Positions 17,474 through 25,478 of a stretch of 64,000 bases of DNA are shown here, piece after piece. Each line of letters starts with the position of its first letter. The first letter of the stretch is position 1. The notes beneath the pieces were generated by a model. It saw nothing but the letters and a program-made list of their open reading frames with translations, ran no database searches and was not told where the DNA came from. This stretch comes from Rhizobium sp. BK650. GTDB taxonomy: Bacteria; Pseudomonadota; Alphaproteobacteria; Rhizobiales; Rhizobiaceae. Made by a program: the position numbers and the translations under genes. The stretch covers positions 248,001-312,000 of the forward strand of contig NZ_JACIBK010000002.1 in assembly GCF_014195325.1 (NCBI RefSeq), read 5' to 3'.

Positions 17474-17505
17474 TGTCAAATACTCTAGTTTGGAATGGTT
17501 TTAGG
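17474..17505 (-). promoter_or_regulatory. Candidate promoter with Irr (ICE)-like box for the imelysin operon
   Basis: TTTGGAATGGTTTTAGG at 17489-17505 matches 10 of 14 defined positions of the rhizobial Irr box TTTAGAA-N3-TTCTAAA. A TTGACA (minus strand, 17479-17474) lies just downstream and could be the -35 element, 66 bases before the imelysin ATG. The match is by eye and imperfect. Confidence 0.35.
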
Positions 17506-17532
17506 ACGATGTCCGTTGCTGTCGCCGTCGGC

Positions 17533-18822
17533 TCAGCCGTTCCTTCTCAGGCGGCAGAAGAAGAAGCCGTCCGTATCCGTCGAAGCCGGCGTCAGCGTGA
17601 TGGTCTTGCCGTCAGAGGAACGCGGGCGCGTTCCTGCCTGGCCGAACAGGCTGTCCCAGGCGGGCAGGGCGCTGATGATTTCGAAATCGCCGTTGTCGGC
17701 AGCAAATCGCCGCACTTGTTCTTCATTTTCCTGCGGCAGCACCGAGCAGGTGACGTAGATCAGCTCGCCGCCCGGGCGCACGAAGCTGCTTGCCTGCTTG
17801 AGCGCCTCCTGCTGCTGAGCTGTACGTTCATCGAGATTCTTTGCGGTCAGCCGCCATTTCGTATCCGGGCGGCGTCGCCAGGTGCCGGTGCCGGTACAGG
17901 GCGCATCGACCAGAACCTTGTCGCAGCGATCACGCAGATTGGAGAGGTCCTTGGCATCGTCATGGACCTGCACATTGCGGGTGCCGGCGCGCTTCAGCCG
18001 CTCGATGATCGGCGCAAGCCGCTTACGATCAGCATCATAGGCGTGGACCTGGCCCTTGTTGTGCATGGCGGCGGCCATGGCGAGCGTCTTGCCGCCACCG
18101 CCGGCGCAGTAATCCAGCACCTGCTCCCCATCCTTCGGCAGCACGAGATCGGCAACGATCTGTGATCCCTCGTCCTGAACTTCGAACCAGCCCTTCTGGA
18201 ACGAAAGTTCGGCGGTGACGTTGGGAAGACGTGAGGCTCCTTCGCCGGCGGGAATCCGGATGCCATAGCGTGCGATCTTCGCCTCGTTTGCGCCCGCACG
18301 TTCCAGCGCCTTCACGGCCTTTTCGCGGGTAGCCTTCAGGATATTGGCGCGCAGATCGAGTGTCGGGCGCCCGGCAAGTGCCTGCGCCTCGGAAAGCCAC
18401 TCGTCGCCGAAAGCCTGCTCGAAGGAGGATTGGACCCATTCTGGAATATCGCCCTGAACATGTAGCGGCGCATCGGAAAGAGAACGGCTGGTGAAGGCCG
18501 CAAGCGCTTCTGTCGAGAGCGGTGTGGGCGCAAACTTGTCGTCGGCAAGTTCGGCAGCCAGCGTTTCCGGCGTGAAGCCCCATTGGCGGAACATGACGGC
18601 ATGAGCAATCGCGACGGCGCTGTCGTCGTCCATCAGGTAGGCATGGGAGAGCCGCATGCGCAGCGCGTCATAGACGATGTTGCCGATCGCCGCCCGGTCG
18701 CCGGAGCCGGCGAAACGGTGGGCGAGGCCCCAGTCCTTCAGCGCATCGGCAACGGGCCTTTTGCGGGCATCGATATCAGCCAGAACCGAGATCGCCCCTT
18801 CGAGGCGGCCGCCCAAACGCAT
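17533..18822 (-). CDS. rsmB: RsmB/NOP-family rRNA m5C methyltransferase
   Basis: The 429-residue protein is a class I SAM-dependent RNA cytosine-C5 methyltransferase. It has the SAM site VLDYCAGGGGKTLAMAA and the first conserved Cys in VDAPCTGTGTWRR. The catalytic nucleophile is in YVTCSVLPQENEEQV. An N-terminal helical region of about 130 residues precedes the catalytic domain. RsmB modifies C967 of 16S rRNA in E. coli; the exact target here is inferred. It ends 125 bases upstream of the imelysin gene, which lies on the same strand. Confidence 0.88.
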   Translation of the reverse strand: MRLGGRLEGAISVLADIDARKRPVADALKDWGLAHRFAGSGDRAAIGNIVYDALRMRLSHAYLMDDDSAVAIAHAVMFRQWGFTPETLAAELADDKFAPTPLSTEALAAFTSRSLSDAPLHVQGDIPEWVQSSFEQAFGDEWLSEAQALAGRPTLDLRANILKATREKAVKALERAGANEAKIARYGIRIPAGEGASRLPNVTAELSFQKGWFEVQDEGSQIVADLVLPKDGEQVLDYCAGGGGKTLAMAAAMHNKGQVHAYDADRKRLAPIIERLKRAGTRNVQVHDDAKDLSNLRDRCDKVLVDAPCTGTGTWRRRPDTKWRLTAKNLDERTAQQQEALKQASSFVRPGGELIYVTCSVLPQENEEQVRRFAADNGDFEIISALPAWDSLFGQAGTRPRSSDGKTITLTPASTDTDGFFFCRLRRNG

Positions 18823-18990
18823 TCAAACTTCTCCTGTTGCCTTGGCTGGTGAACTATCCGCGCAAGAATGAGCACCCAGAAACCTGACCGGCTGGGCAGA
18901 TTGTTCACAAGTCTCAACCGCGTGGTACCCGCGATTGACGGCAAGAGCAAGCGCCGCATCCGGCGCAGATATTGTGCGGAGGACTTAACC

Positions 18991-19353
18991 TCAGCTGATG
19001 ACTTCGTAGCAGACCTTCGCAGTGCCTGTAGAGACCATGCCGATATTCTGTGCAGCAGCGCGCGACAGATCCAGCACGCGACCGCGGATGAACGGACCAC
19101 GATCATTGATGCGAACGACGACGCTGCGGCCGTTGTTGCGGTTGGTGACCTTCACCTTGGTGCCAAATGCCAGAGAGCGATGTGCGGCTGTGTAGACGGC
19201 CGGGTTCATGCGTTCCCCGGAAGCAGTTTTGGAGCGAAGTGCGTACCACGAAGCACCGCCGCATCCGTTGGCAGCAAATACTTCAGCCGGGAGGGCGAAA
19301 GAACAGGCTGCAATCGCTGCGACAGTGATTAGAGAACGGCAGATTTTCTTCAA
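18991..19353 (-). CDS. Small RlpA-like secreted protein (double-psi beta-barrel)
   Basis: The mature part carries [37 protein letters not shown] and [21 protein letters not shown]. This is the RlpA/DPBB core associated with septal peptidoglycan binding or naked-glycan cleavage. There is no SPOR domain, so this is the short rhizobial type. A signal peptide ([20 protein letters not shown]) is clear, but no ATG stands at its start. TTG at 19353 with an upstream GAGGG fits best. GTG at 19383 or ATG at 19437 are alternatives. A CtrA-like site lies about 300 bases upstream. Confidence 0.82.
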   Translation of the reverse strand: MKKICRSLITVAAIAACSFALPAEVFAANGCGGASWYALRSKTASGERMNPAVYTAAHRSLAFGTKVKVTNRNNGRSVVVRINDRGPFIRGRVLDLSRAAAQNIGMVSTGTAKVCYEVIS

Positions 19354-19650
19354 AACGGATTGTCCCTCAACTATTGAACTCACGCCTTTGCGGGCGGCGG
19401 GGCTTAAATCCGGCGAAAAATGGCGAAAAAGTGCCAAAGGCGATCACGGAATGCTACAGTCTGTAATATTTGTGATTCCGATAACATTGCGGTAGCAGGA
19501 CACCGCTTTCGCAACTTGTGGAAAAAACCCAATAAAATCAGCTAAAATATGAACGATTTTTTCGCAGAAATGCTAAGTATCTGATGATGGCGTCAAATCA
19601 CAAAATTTTTTTACTCAGCCTGCCATATTTGCTGCCACATTTGCGCAAAT

Positions 19651-19668
19651 TTAAGGGCTGTTAACCAT
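19651..19668 (-). promoter_or_regulatory. CtrA-like motif TTAA-N6-TTAACCAT
   Basis: TTAAGGGCTGTTAACCAT resembles the alphaproteobacterial cell-cycle regulator site TTAA-N7-TTAA, with a spacer one base shorter. It lies in the AT-rich 409-base gap (19354-19762) upstream of the RlpA-like septal gene. Nothing else recognisable was seen in this gap except the palindrome at 19726. Confidence 0.35.
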
Positions 19669-19725
19669 AATGCGGAGCGAAATTCAGCTCGTGAAATTTA
19701 GAAAGTAGGAATTTTCTACTCTTTA

Positions 19726-19739
19726 CGGGTTATAACCCG
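19726..19739. other. Perfect 14-bp palindrome
   Basis: CGGGTTATAACCCG lies 24 bases beyond the stop of the epimerase-like gene. It is followed on the minus strand by TAAAGAG, not a T tract. It could be part of a weak terminator or a binding site. Confidence 0.35.
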
Positions 19740-19762
19740 CTCACCCGAACGGGAGGGCTTCG

Positions 19763-20632
19763 TCAGCCTTTCCAGCGGCCGTTTTCCCAAAGTTGGGCGA
19801 GCGACATCGGATAGTCGGGGAAGGCAAAACGGTAGCCTGCAGCCTTCAATTTAGCATTCGAAACCCGCTTGTTCTCGCCATAGAAAGAGCGGGCCATCGG
19901 CGTCATCTCGGCTGTCTCAAAAGCCTGTTCGGGCGGCGGCTCCACCCCCATCAGGCGGGCCGCTTCGACGATAACATCCTGCGGCGGGCCGGGCCGGTCG
20001 TCTGTGACATTGTAGATGCCGCCGAGCGCGTGCTCTGACAGAAAGCGGGTCGAAGCGCCGATATCCTCAACGCGGATGCGGTTGAAGACCTGGTCCTTCT
20101 TGATGATGCGACGCGCCGTGCCGCGGTCGAGATTGACGAACGCATTGCGTCCCGGCCCATAGATGCCGGCCAGACGCAATATTGCGGCCGGCACGTCCCG
20201 CGCGCGGCCAAGCGCTAGCCAGCCCTCCTCGGCTTCCAACCGTTCCTTCGAGCGGCCGGAGACCGGCACGCAAGATGTTTCTTCCGTTACCCAGCCGCCC
20301 TTATGGTCGCCATAAACGCCCACGGTGGAGAGATAACCGATCCATTGAAGGTCGGGCAGAAGTGCCGTGCCATCATAGCCGAGCAAGGCGAGCAGCGGAT
20401 CGGCATCGCGCGGCGCGATCGACTGGATGAGATGGGTGACATCCGCCATCGCCTTCCGCAGCTCATCGCCCAAAGTCTCGCCATCGAAGAGGAAGGTTTC
20501 AATCCCCGCGTTCCGCAACTCCTCGGCTTTCTCCTGCGAACGAGTCGTGCCGGAGACGCGTATGCCGCTCTCGCCAAAGGCCTCGGCGATCACAGTGCCG
20601 GAATAGCCGCAGCCAAAGATCATCACGTGCAT
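19763..20632 (-). CDS. NAD(P)-dependent epimerase/dehydratase-like SDR (YeeZ-like)
   Basis: The 289-residue extended SDR begins MHVMIFGCGYSGTVIAEAFG, with a GxGxxG Rossmann motif. It has YLSTVGVYGDHKGGWVTEET, in which the usual YxxxK is poorly conserved, and LRLAGIYGPGRNAF. It resembles YeeZ/YbjT-type proteins of unknown substrate. Its ATG overlaps the queG stop (TGATG), so translation is coupled and the protein is co-expressed with QueG. A role in queuosine metabolism is not established. Confidence 0.82.
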   Translation of the reverse strand: MHVMIFGCGYSGTVIAEAFGESGIRVSGTTRSQEKAEELRNAGIETFLFDGETLGDELRKAMADVTHLIQSIAPRDADPLLALLGYDGTALLPDLQWIGYLSTVGVYGDHKGGWVTEETSCVPVSGRSKERLEAEEGWLALGRARDVPAAILRLAGIYGPGRNAFVNLDRGTARRIIKKDQVFNRIRVEDIGASTRFLSEHALGGIYNVTDDRPGPPQDVIVEAARLMGVEPPPEQAFETAEMTPMARSFYGENKRVSNAKLKAAGYRFAFPDYPMSLAQLWENGRWKG

Positions 20633-21795
20633 CAACTTACCCCCGCCAGTCGCCATTCGTTGAGGACGTCTTCGTTCGACTCATTTTCCCTTTGTGCGGC
20701 AAAGGCTCCGAATTCGCCAGCCTCCATAAGCCTCGATAGTGCCCAGACCGCCATGCCGCGAACAACAGGCGAGGCATCGAAGGCGAGCAGGCGACATTGT
20801 TCGATTAGGCTCCGCTCGCCGGAATTGCCGGCAGCGATCAGTACGTTGCGGATGAAGCGGTCACGGCCGATGCGCTTGACCGGCGAGCCGCTGAAGAAGG
20901 TCCGGAAGGTCGGATCGTCGAGCGTCAGAAGGAAGGCGATGGAGGGTTCCTTCAGATCCTCGCGAGCCTTCAGCTTCATTTCCGAGGCTTCGCTGGCGAA
21001 CTTGTTCCACGGGCACGCGGCAAGACAATCGTCGCATCCATAGATGCGATTGCCGATCAGTGGCCGGAACTCGGGATCGATCGCTCCTTTGTGCTCGATA
21101 CTCAGATACGAAATGCAGCGTCGCGCATCCATCTGGTAGGGTGCCGGAAAAGCGGCGGTCGGGCAGGCATCGAGGCAGGCGCGGCAGGAACCGCAATGAT
21201 CCGTCTCCGGCCTGTCGATGTTGAGCTTAGCGGTCGTGAACATGGAGCCGAGGAACAGCCAGGAACCGTGTTCGCGGCTCAGGAGATTGGTGTGTTTGCC
21301 TTGCCAGCCGAGACCGGCGGCCGCGGCGAGCGGCTTTTCCATGACGGGTGCGGTATCGACAAAGACCTTCACGTCCGCGCCCGCCCTGGCGGCAAAGCGC
21401 GTCGCAATCTCCTTCAGCCGGCCCTTGATAACGTCATGATAGTCGCGATTGCGGGCATAAACGGAGATCGCTGCCTTGTCCTTCTTGCCAAGAACGTCGC
21501 GGGGGTCCTCATCCGGCCCGTAATTGAGGCCAAAAACGACGATGGAGCGCACATCGCTCCAGAGGACGCGCGGATCGCCACGGCGCTCGCGCGTCTCCGC
21601 CATCCATTCCATGCTCCCATGCCGGCCTGCATCGATAAATTGGCCGAGCCGTTCCTTCGCTTCAGGAATCGAATTCGGACCGGTGATGCGGCAGAGATCA
21701 AAGCCGAAAGCGACCGACTCCGCCTTCACGAAGGTGGTCAAATTGTCGCGGCGCTTCCGCTCTCTGATATCGACTGTCTTCGTTTCGGGCATCAA
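20632..21795 (-). CDS. queG: Epoxyqueuosine reductase QueG
   Basis: The 387-residue iron-sulfur, cobalamin-dependent enzyme reduces epoxyqueuosine to queuosine in tRNA, the last step of queuosine synthesis. Two ferredoxin-like 4Fe-4S clusters are supplied by CGSCRACLDACPTAAF and YGCDDCLAACPWNKF, with the linking CISYLSIEHKG. The cobalamin-binding N-terminal domain has VFVDTAPVMEKPLAAAAGLG. A C-terminal HEAT-like segment is present. Length is typical. It lies 9 bases downstream of a GST gene and overlaps an epimerase-like gene. Confidence 0.96.
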   Translation of the reverse strand: MMPETKTVDIRERKRRDNLTTFVKAESVAFGFDLCRITGPNSIPEAKERLGQFIDAGRHGSMEWMAETRERRGDPRVLWSDVRSIVVFGLNYGPDEDPRDVLGKKDKAAISVYARNRDYHDVIKGRLKEIATRFAARAGADVKVFVDTAPVMEKPLAAAAGLGWQGKHTNLLSREHGSWLFLGSMFTTAKLNIDRPETDHCGSCRACLDACPTAAFPAPYQMDARRCISYLSIEHKGAIDPEFRPLIGNRIYGCDDCLAACPWNKFASEASEMKLKAREDLKEPSIAFLLTLDDPTFRTFFSGSPVKRIGRDRFIRNVLIAAGNSGERSLIEQCRLLAFDASPVVRGMAVWALSRLMEAGEFGAFAAQRENESNEDVLNEWRLAGVS

Positions 21796-21804
21796 AAGCC
21801 CTCG

Positions 21805-22497
21805 TCAGAAATCCAGATCGGCGTAATGGGAAACCGGCGTCAGTCCGCGTACGCGCTCGGTCAGCATCGGCCGGAAGGAGGGGCGCGATTTCAACCGCTG
21901 GTACCAGTCCTTGGCGAGCGGCGATTCCGACCAGTCGATTTCCCCGAGATAATCGAGGATGGAAATGGAGGCTGCGGCGGCCAGATCAGCGTAACTCATC
22001 CGGTCGCCGGCAAGCCACTGACGCGAGCCTGCGAGCCAGGTGAGATAACGCATGTGCTGGCGGATATTGGCGCGTGCGGTACGCAGCACCTTGGAATCCG
22101 GAGCTCCTCCGCCCTGATCCGCCGTCATTTGCAGCTTGTAGACGCGTTCACGCGCCAGCGGCTTTGTGACGTCGTTTTCCATCTTCTGCATAAACCATTC
22201 CGTCAGGCGGCGGATTTCCGCGCGCTGGAATGGATCTTCGGCGAGCAACCGGCGGTCGCGCTTCAACACGCCATGCGTCTCGTCGAGATATTCTGAGATG
22301 ACGGTCGCGCCACAGAGCGCCCGCATGCTGTCATCGACATAAACCGGCAGCGTACCGGCCGGGTTGAGCGCCAGGAAGTCGCGGCGCTTCTCCCAGGTCT
22401 GTTCCTCGATCAGCTCAGCCTGATAGCCGTATTCGGCCAGGATGAGCCTGACGAAGCGGGATGCGGACGACATGGGATGATGATAAAGCGTGGGCAT
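21805..22497 (-). CDS. Glutathione S-transferase family protein
   Basis: The 230-residue protein has an N-terminal thioredoxin-like domain (MPTLYHHPMSSASRFVRLIL) with Ser/Tyr instead of a CPYC motif. The NPAGTLPVYV cis-Pro region and TVISEYLDET glutathione-binding loop are present. The C-terminal helical domain has WLAGDRMSYADLAAAASI, the conserved N-capping/hydrophobic staple region. It starts the queG-epimerase transcription unit. Substrate unknown. Confidence 0.88.
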   Translation of the reverse strand: MPTLYHHPMSSASRFVRLILAEYGYQAELIEEQTWEKRRDFLALNPAGTLPVYVDDSMRALCGATVISEYLDETHGVLKRDRRLLAEDPFQRAEIRRLTEWFMQKMENDVTKPLARERVYKLQMTADQGGGAPDSKVLRTARANIRQHMRYLTWLAGSRQWLAGDRMSYADLAAAASISILDYLGEIDWSESPLAKDWYQRLKSRPSFRPMLTERVRGLTPVSHYADLDF

Positions 22498-22771
22498 CGA
22501 TACTCGGACTTTGATTGCGATAGATGGGCTAAGGGCGCGCCGACTATACCGCCCTAGTCATGACTCATTGGTTGAAGCTATAGGAGCTTGGCTCCTCCAA
22601 TACAAGCGAATCGGGCCGCACATGCCTGACAACGGACAAAACATGACTGCATGGATCATCGCAACTCCCGCCCGCTTTTTCTTCCCCCGCTCTGGCGAAT
22701 TATGATTGTGCAGTGCAATATGCGCCTGATCGCTATTCCAGTCCGACCGAACCCCCAACCGGAGACACTTT

Positions 22772-23569
22772 ATGGACTATGTAAGCTCTATAATTCTGGG
22801 CATTATAGAAGGGATTACCGAGTTCCTGCCGATATCGAGCACCGGCCACCTGATCATTGCCGAACAGTGGCTTGGCGCACGCAGCGAGACGTTCAATATC
22901 GTCATTCAGGCAGGTGCGATCCTCGCCGTCACGATCATCTATTGGCGCCGTCTGCTCGATCTGCTGCTTGGCTGGCGCGATCCCAAGAACCGGGACTATG
23001 CCTTCAAGCTGATCATCGCATTTCTGATTACGGCGGTCCTCGGTCTTATCGTCAAGAAGCTCGGTTTCGAACTGCCGGAAAACGCCACGCCGGTCGCCTG
23101 GGCACTGATCATCGGTGGTATCTGGATGATTTTTGCTGAATGGGCCGCCGCCCGTCGCCCCCCGAGCACGCACATCACCTGGCTCGTGGCTGTTCTGGTG
23201 GGTATCGCTCAGATCGTGGCGGGCGTCTTCCCTGGAACGTCCCGCTCTGGCGCGACGATCTTCGTCGCCATGCTAGCCGGTACGGCTAATCGCGCTGCGG
23301 CGACCGAATTCGCCTTCCTCGTCGGCATTCCGACCATGTATGCGGCGAGCGCCTTCTCGCTGCTGAAAACCGTCAAGGATGGCGGCGTGGCCAATGAGGA
23401 TTGGACAGCGCTCGGCATTGCCTTCGTCGTCTCGACGGTTGTCGCCTTCATCGCCGTCAAATGGCTGCTGACTTATATTAGGAGCAACCGTTTCACGGTT
23501 TTCGCGATTTATCGCATCATATTGGGTGTCGTACTGCTCGGGATGGCGATGGCCGGCTTAATCGCCTGA
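22772..23569 (+). CDS. uppP: Undecaprenyl-diphosphatase UppP (BacA)
   Basis: The 265-residue integral membrane protein dephosphorylates undecaprenyl pyrophosphate, recycling the lipid carrier for peptidoglycan and O-antigen; overproduction confers bacitracin resistance. Signature motifs are GITEFLPISSTGHLI near the N-terminus and the PGTSRSGATI motif in the middle. About eight hydrophobic segments are visible. It ends 55 bases before a bidirectional terminator. Confidence 0.96.
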   Translation: MDYVSSIILGIIEGITEFLPISSTGHLIIAEQWLGARSETFNIVIQAGAILAVTIIYWRRLLDLLLGWRDPKNRDYAFKLIIAFLITAVLGLIVKKLGFELPENATPVAWALIIGGIWMIFAEWAAARRPPSTHITWLVAVLVGIAQIVAGVFPGTSRSGATIFVAMLAGTANRAAATEFAFLVGIPTMYAASAFSLLKTVKDGGVANEDWTALGIAFVVSTVVAFIAVKWLLTYIRSNRFTVFAIYRIILGVVLLGMAMAGLIA

Positions 23570-23623
23570 GTCGCTAAATCTGCCGGCGACCGAATATGTG
23601 TCGCTTGCACCGGGATAAAAATA

Positions 23624-23651
23624 GAGCCGGCCCGAAAGAGCCGGTTCTTTT
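23624..23651. terminator. Bidirectional terminator between uppP and a small exported-peptide gene
   Basis: GAGCCGGC pairs with GCCGGTTC (one G-T pair) around an 8-base loop. TTTTAC follows on the plus strand, and TATTTTTATC follows on the minus strand. It can therefore end both uppP and the convergent small gene at 23653-23805. Confidence 0.75.
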
Positions 23652-23652
23652 A

Positions 23653-23805
23653 CTAATGAGTGATGGAGGCCGTCGAGCAGGGATCGACGCCATAGGCCGG
23701 CGAGCAACTGCCCTTCACCGCTGCGACGGAGCCCGGCGCAATGAAGGAGCCTGCGAGGATTACCAGTGCCGCACACGCAAAAAGAAGCGCGATTGACTTG
23801 CCCAT
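23653..23805 (-). CDS. Small exported peptide of 50 residues with two cysteines
   Basis: The minus strand encodes 50 residues: a short basic start (MGKS), a long hydrophobic run (IALLFACAALVILAGSFIA) and a probable cleavage after GSVAA. A mature tail of about 21 residues follows with a CSPAYGVDPC motif. AAAGG precedes the ATG by 10 bases, and a terminator follows the stop directly. No known family is recognised. The signal-peptide shape, the clean stop next to a terminator and the Cys-x8-Cys pair make it a real small gene candidate. The mature part could be a periplasmic disulfide-bonded peptide; this is inference. Confidence 0.6.
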   Translation of the reverse strand: MGKSIALLFACAALVILAGSFIAPGSVAAVKGSCSPAYGVDPCSTASITH

Positions 23806-23988
23806 CAGAAATAGCCTTTCACAGTGATTGCCGCACGCCTGCGAGGCGCCTTGAGTCCATCTGGAGTTGCGCGGGGTGTTTAGTCAGTGGAATAGCAAAT
23901 AGCAATAAATGTTCCCGCTAAATTTGGTGTTAATTTCACTAATTTTCCTATGCGTCTTTTATGCAACGTCACACACTACCGAACGCGT

Positions 23989-24002
23989 CATGACACGTCA
24001 TG
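23989..24002. promoter_or_regulatory. Near-perfect palindrome CATGAC-AC-GTCATG
   Basis: CATGACACGTCATG lies between the small exported-peptide gene (about 185 bases upstream of its ATG) and the NDUFA9-like gene terminator. The flanks form a direct repeat of CGTCATG with 10-base periodicity. It is a possible regulator site for the small gene; the rest of 23806-24024 shows nothing recognisable. Confidence 0.35.
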
Positions 24003-24024
24003 CTTGCGCCAAGTTTGCAACTCA

Positions 24025-24064
24025 CAAAAAGTAAAACGCCGCCCGCGAAACTTCACGAGCGGCG
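24025..24064 (-). terminator. Rho-independent terminator of the NDUFA9-like gene
   Basis: On the minus strand a stem CGCCGCTCG with CG-GGCGGCG closes over a loop of about 9 bases and is followed by TTTTACTTTTT. It lies 24 bases beyond the stop at 24088. Confidence 0.75.
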
Positions 24065-24087
24065 CTTGAACTGTCGGCTATCGATTC

Positions 24088-25068
24088 TCAGGCAGCCTTG
24101 CCGGAACCGGTATACTGGCCGTGCGGGCGATACTGCACCAGATAGGAGCCTAGCACCGAGGTCACCATCGTCGGTGTGATGCCAAGGCCCTTCAGAGTAC
24201 GTCCTTCGGCTTCGGCTTCCTTGGAAACGACATTGTCATGTTTCAGCAGCTTGACCTGATCGGGCGTGATCGGCGGCGTAATGAATGGGACGAGCGAGGC
24301 AATGCTGCCGATCAAAGACGCGATGCTGAAGGGCAGAGAAACGAGCGAGTTCTTACGAGCCGTGACCTTGAGCATGGTCTCCATGCATTCACGGAAGCTC
24401 AGGACTTCGGGGCCGCCGAGCTCATAGATCTTGCCAGTTTCGACCTTGCCGTCGACGGCGCGGGCAACGGCCTCGGCGACATCTTCGACATAAATCGGCT
24501 GAAACTTCGTCTTGCCGCCGCCCACGAGCGGCAGAACCGGGAACGTGCGCGCCATGTCGGCGAATTTGTTGAAGAAGCTGTCTTCCGGGCCGAAGACGAT
24601 AGATGGACGGAAGATCACCGCGTCCGGCTTGATCGACAGGATCGCCGCTTCCGCACGGCCCTTGGTGCGGCCGTAACTGGACTGCGAGCCTGAATTTGCA
24701 CCGATGGCGGAGATGTGGGTGAGTGTCGCACCGGCGTTGCGGGCGGCTTCAGCTACGGCGCGGCCGCCGAATTCCTGCACGGCGTCGAACGTGTTACGGC
24801 CGCTCTCGAAGAGGATGCCGACACAGTTGATGACGTGATCAGCACCTTCGACTGCGCGATCGATCGAGTTGCGGTAGCGCAGGTTAGCCTGAACGAAAGA
24901 GATCTGGCCAACATTGCCGAGGGGCTGCAGAAAGCCGGCGAGATCGGGACGGCGCACCGCAACGCGGATGCGGTAACCACGCTTGGCCAGCGCCCGCACG
25001 ACGTGTCTGCCGATAAAGCCGGACCCCCCGAACACGGTGACGAGCGGCGGCAGGTTGGCAAGGGTCAT
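24088..25068 (-). CDS. Complex I NDUFA9-family NAD(P)-binding protein
   Basis: The 326-residue atypical SDR has VFGGSGFIGRHVVRALAKRG (Rossmann GxxGxxG), NCVGILFESG, SYGRTKGRAEA and FRPSIVFGPEDSFFNKFADM. The last motif is diagnostic of the NDUFA9/39 kDa complex I-like family in alphaproteobacteria. The bacterial proteins bind NADPH; association with complex I is known for the mitochondrial homologue only. No nuo genes are in this window. A strong terminator follows. Confidence 0.88.
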   Translation of the reverse strand: MTLANLPPLVTVFGGSGFIGRHVVRALAKRGYRIRVAVRRPDLAGFLQPLGNVGQISFVQANLRYRNSIDRAVEGADHVINCVGILFESGRNTFDAVQEFGGRAVAEAARNAGATLTHISAIGANSGSQSSYGRTKGRAEAAILSIKPDAVIFRPSIVFGPEDSFFNKFADMARTFPVLPLVGGGKTKFQPIYVEDVAEAVARAVDGKVETGKIYELGGPEVLSFRECMETMLKVTARKNSLVSLPFSIASLIGSIASLVPFITPPITPDQVKLLKHDNVVSKEAEAEGRTLKGLGITPTMVTSVLGSYLVQYRPHGQYTGSGKAA

Positions 25069-25162
25069 GGCAGGCTCCTCGAAAGGCTTTGGAATGCTGA
25101 GATAGATTTCGTCTTAGCCGAATCCCGGCGCGACGAAAAGAGCCATCGCGCCGCAGTTTTTA

Positions 25163-25176
25163 CCTGTTTAAACAGG
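25163..25176. promoter_or_regulatory. Perfect 14-bp palindrome upstream of the NDUFA9-like gene
   Basis: CCTGTTTAAACAGG sits 2 bases beyond the DUF1330 gene stop and 95 bases upstream of the NDUFA9-like ATG. There is no T tract after it on the minus strand, so it may be an operator as well as a weak hairpin. Confidence 0.35.
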
Positions 25177-25177
25177 C

Positions 25178-25465
25178 TTAGACGCCTTCGACGACAACCA
25201 TTTCGGCATCGGCCACTTCATGCCGGATTTTCGCAGCAGCTTGATATTCCGGCGAATTATAGCAGTCGACGGCATGCTGCATCGATGGGAACTCGATAAC
25301 GACATTGCGGGCGCGCGCCTTGCCTTCCAGTTCGGTGATCGCACCGCCGCGGGCGAGGAAATTCGCACCGTATTTTTCGAAGGCAGGCTTTGCCGTTGCC
25401 ACGTAGTCTTTGTAGCGCTCGAGGTCGCGCACATCGACACGAGCGATCCAGTATCCCTTGGCCAT
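25178..25465 (-). CDS. DUF1330 domain-containing protein
   Basis: The 95-residue protein begins MAKGYWIARVDVRDLERYKD and contains ARNVVIEFPSMQHAVDCYNS, hallmarks of DUF1330, a small ferredoxin-like dimeric alpha-beta barrel fold of unknown function. GGGAGAG precedes the ATG at 25465. It lies 13 bases after pyrF on the same strand and is probably co-transcribed with it. The role is unknown. Confidence 0.9.
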   Translation of the reverse strand: MAKGYWIARVDVRDLERYKDYVATAKPAFEKYGANFLARGGAITELEGKARARNVVIEFPSMQHAVDCYNSPEYQAAAKIRHEVADAEMVVVEGV

Positions 25466-25478
25466 TATTCTCTCCCTT

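Noticed and set aside
22582..22596. AGGAGC-TTG-GCTCCT hairpin upstream of uppP as riboswitch or terminator
   Set aside because: It is a short stem without T tract or conserved riboswitch core; nothing supports a function.
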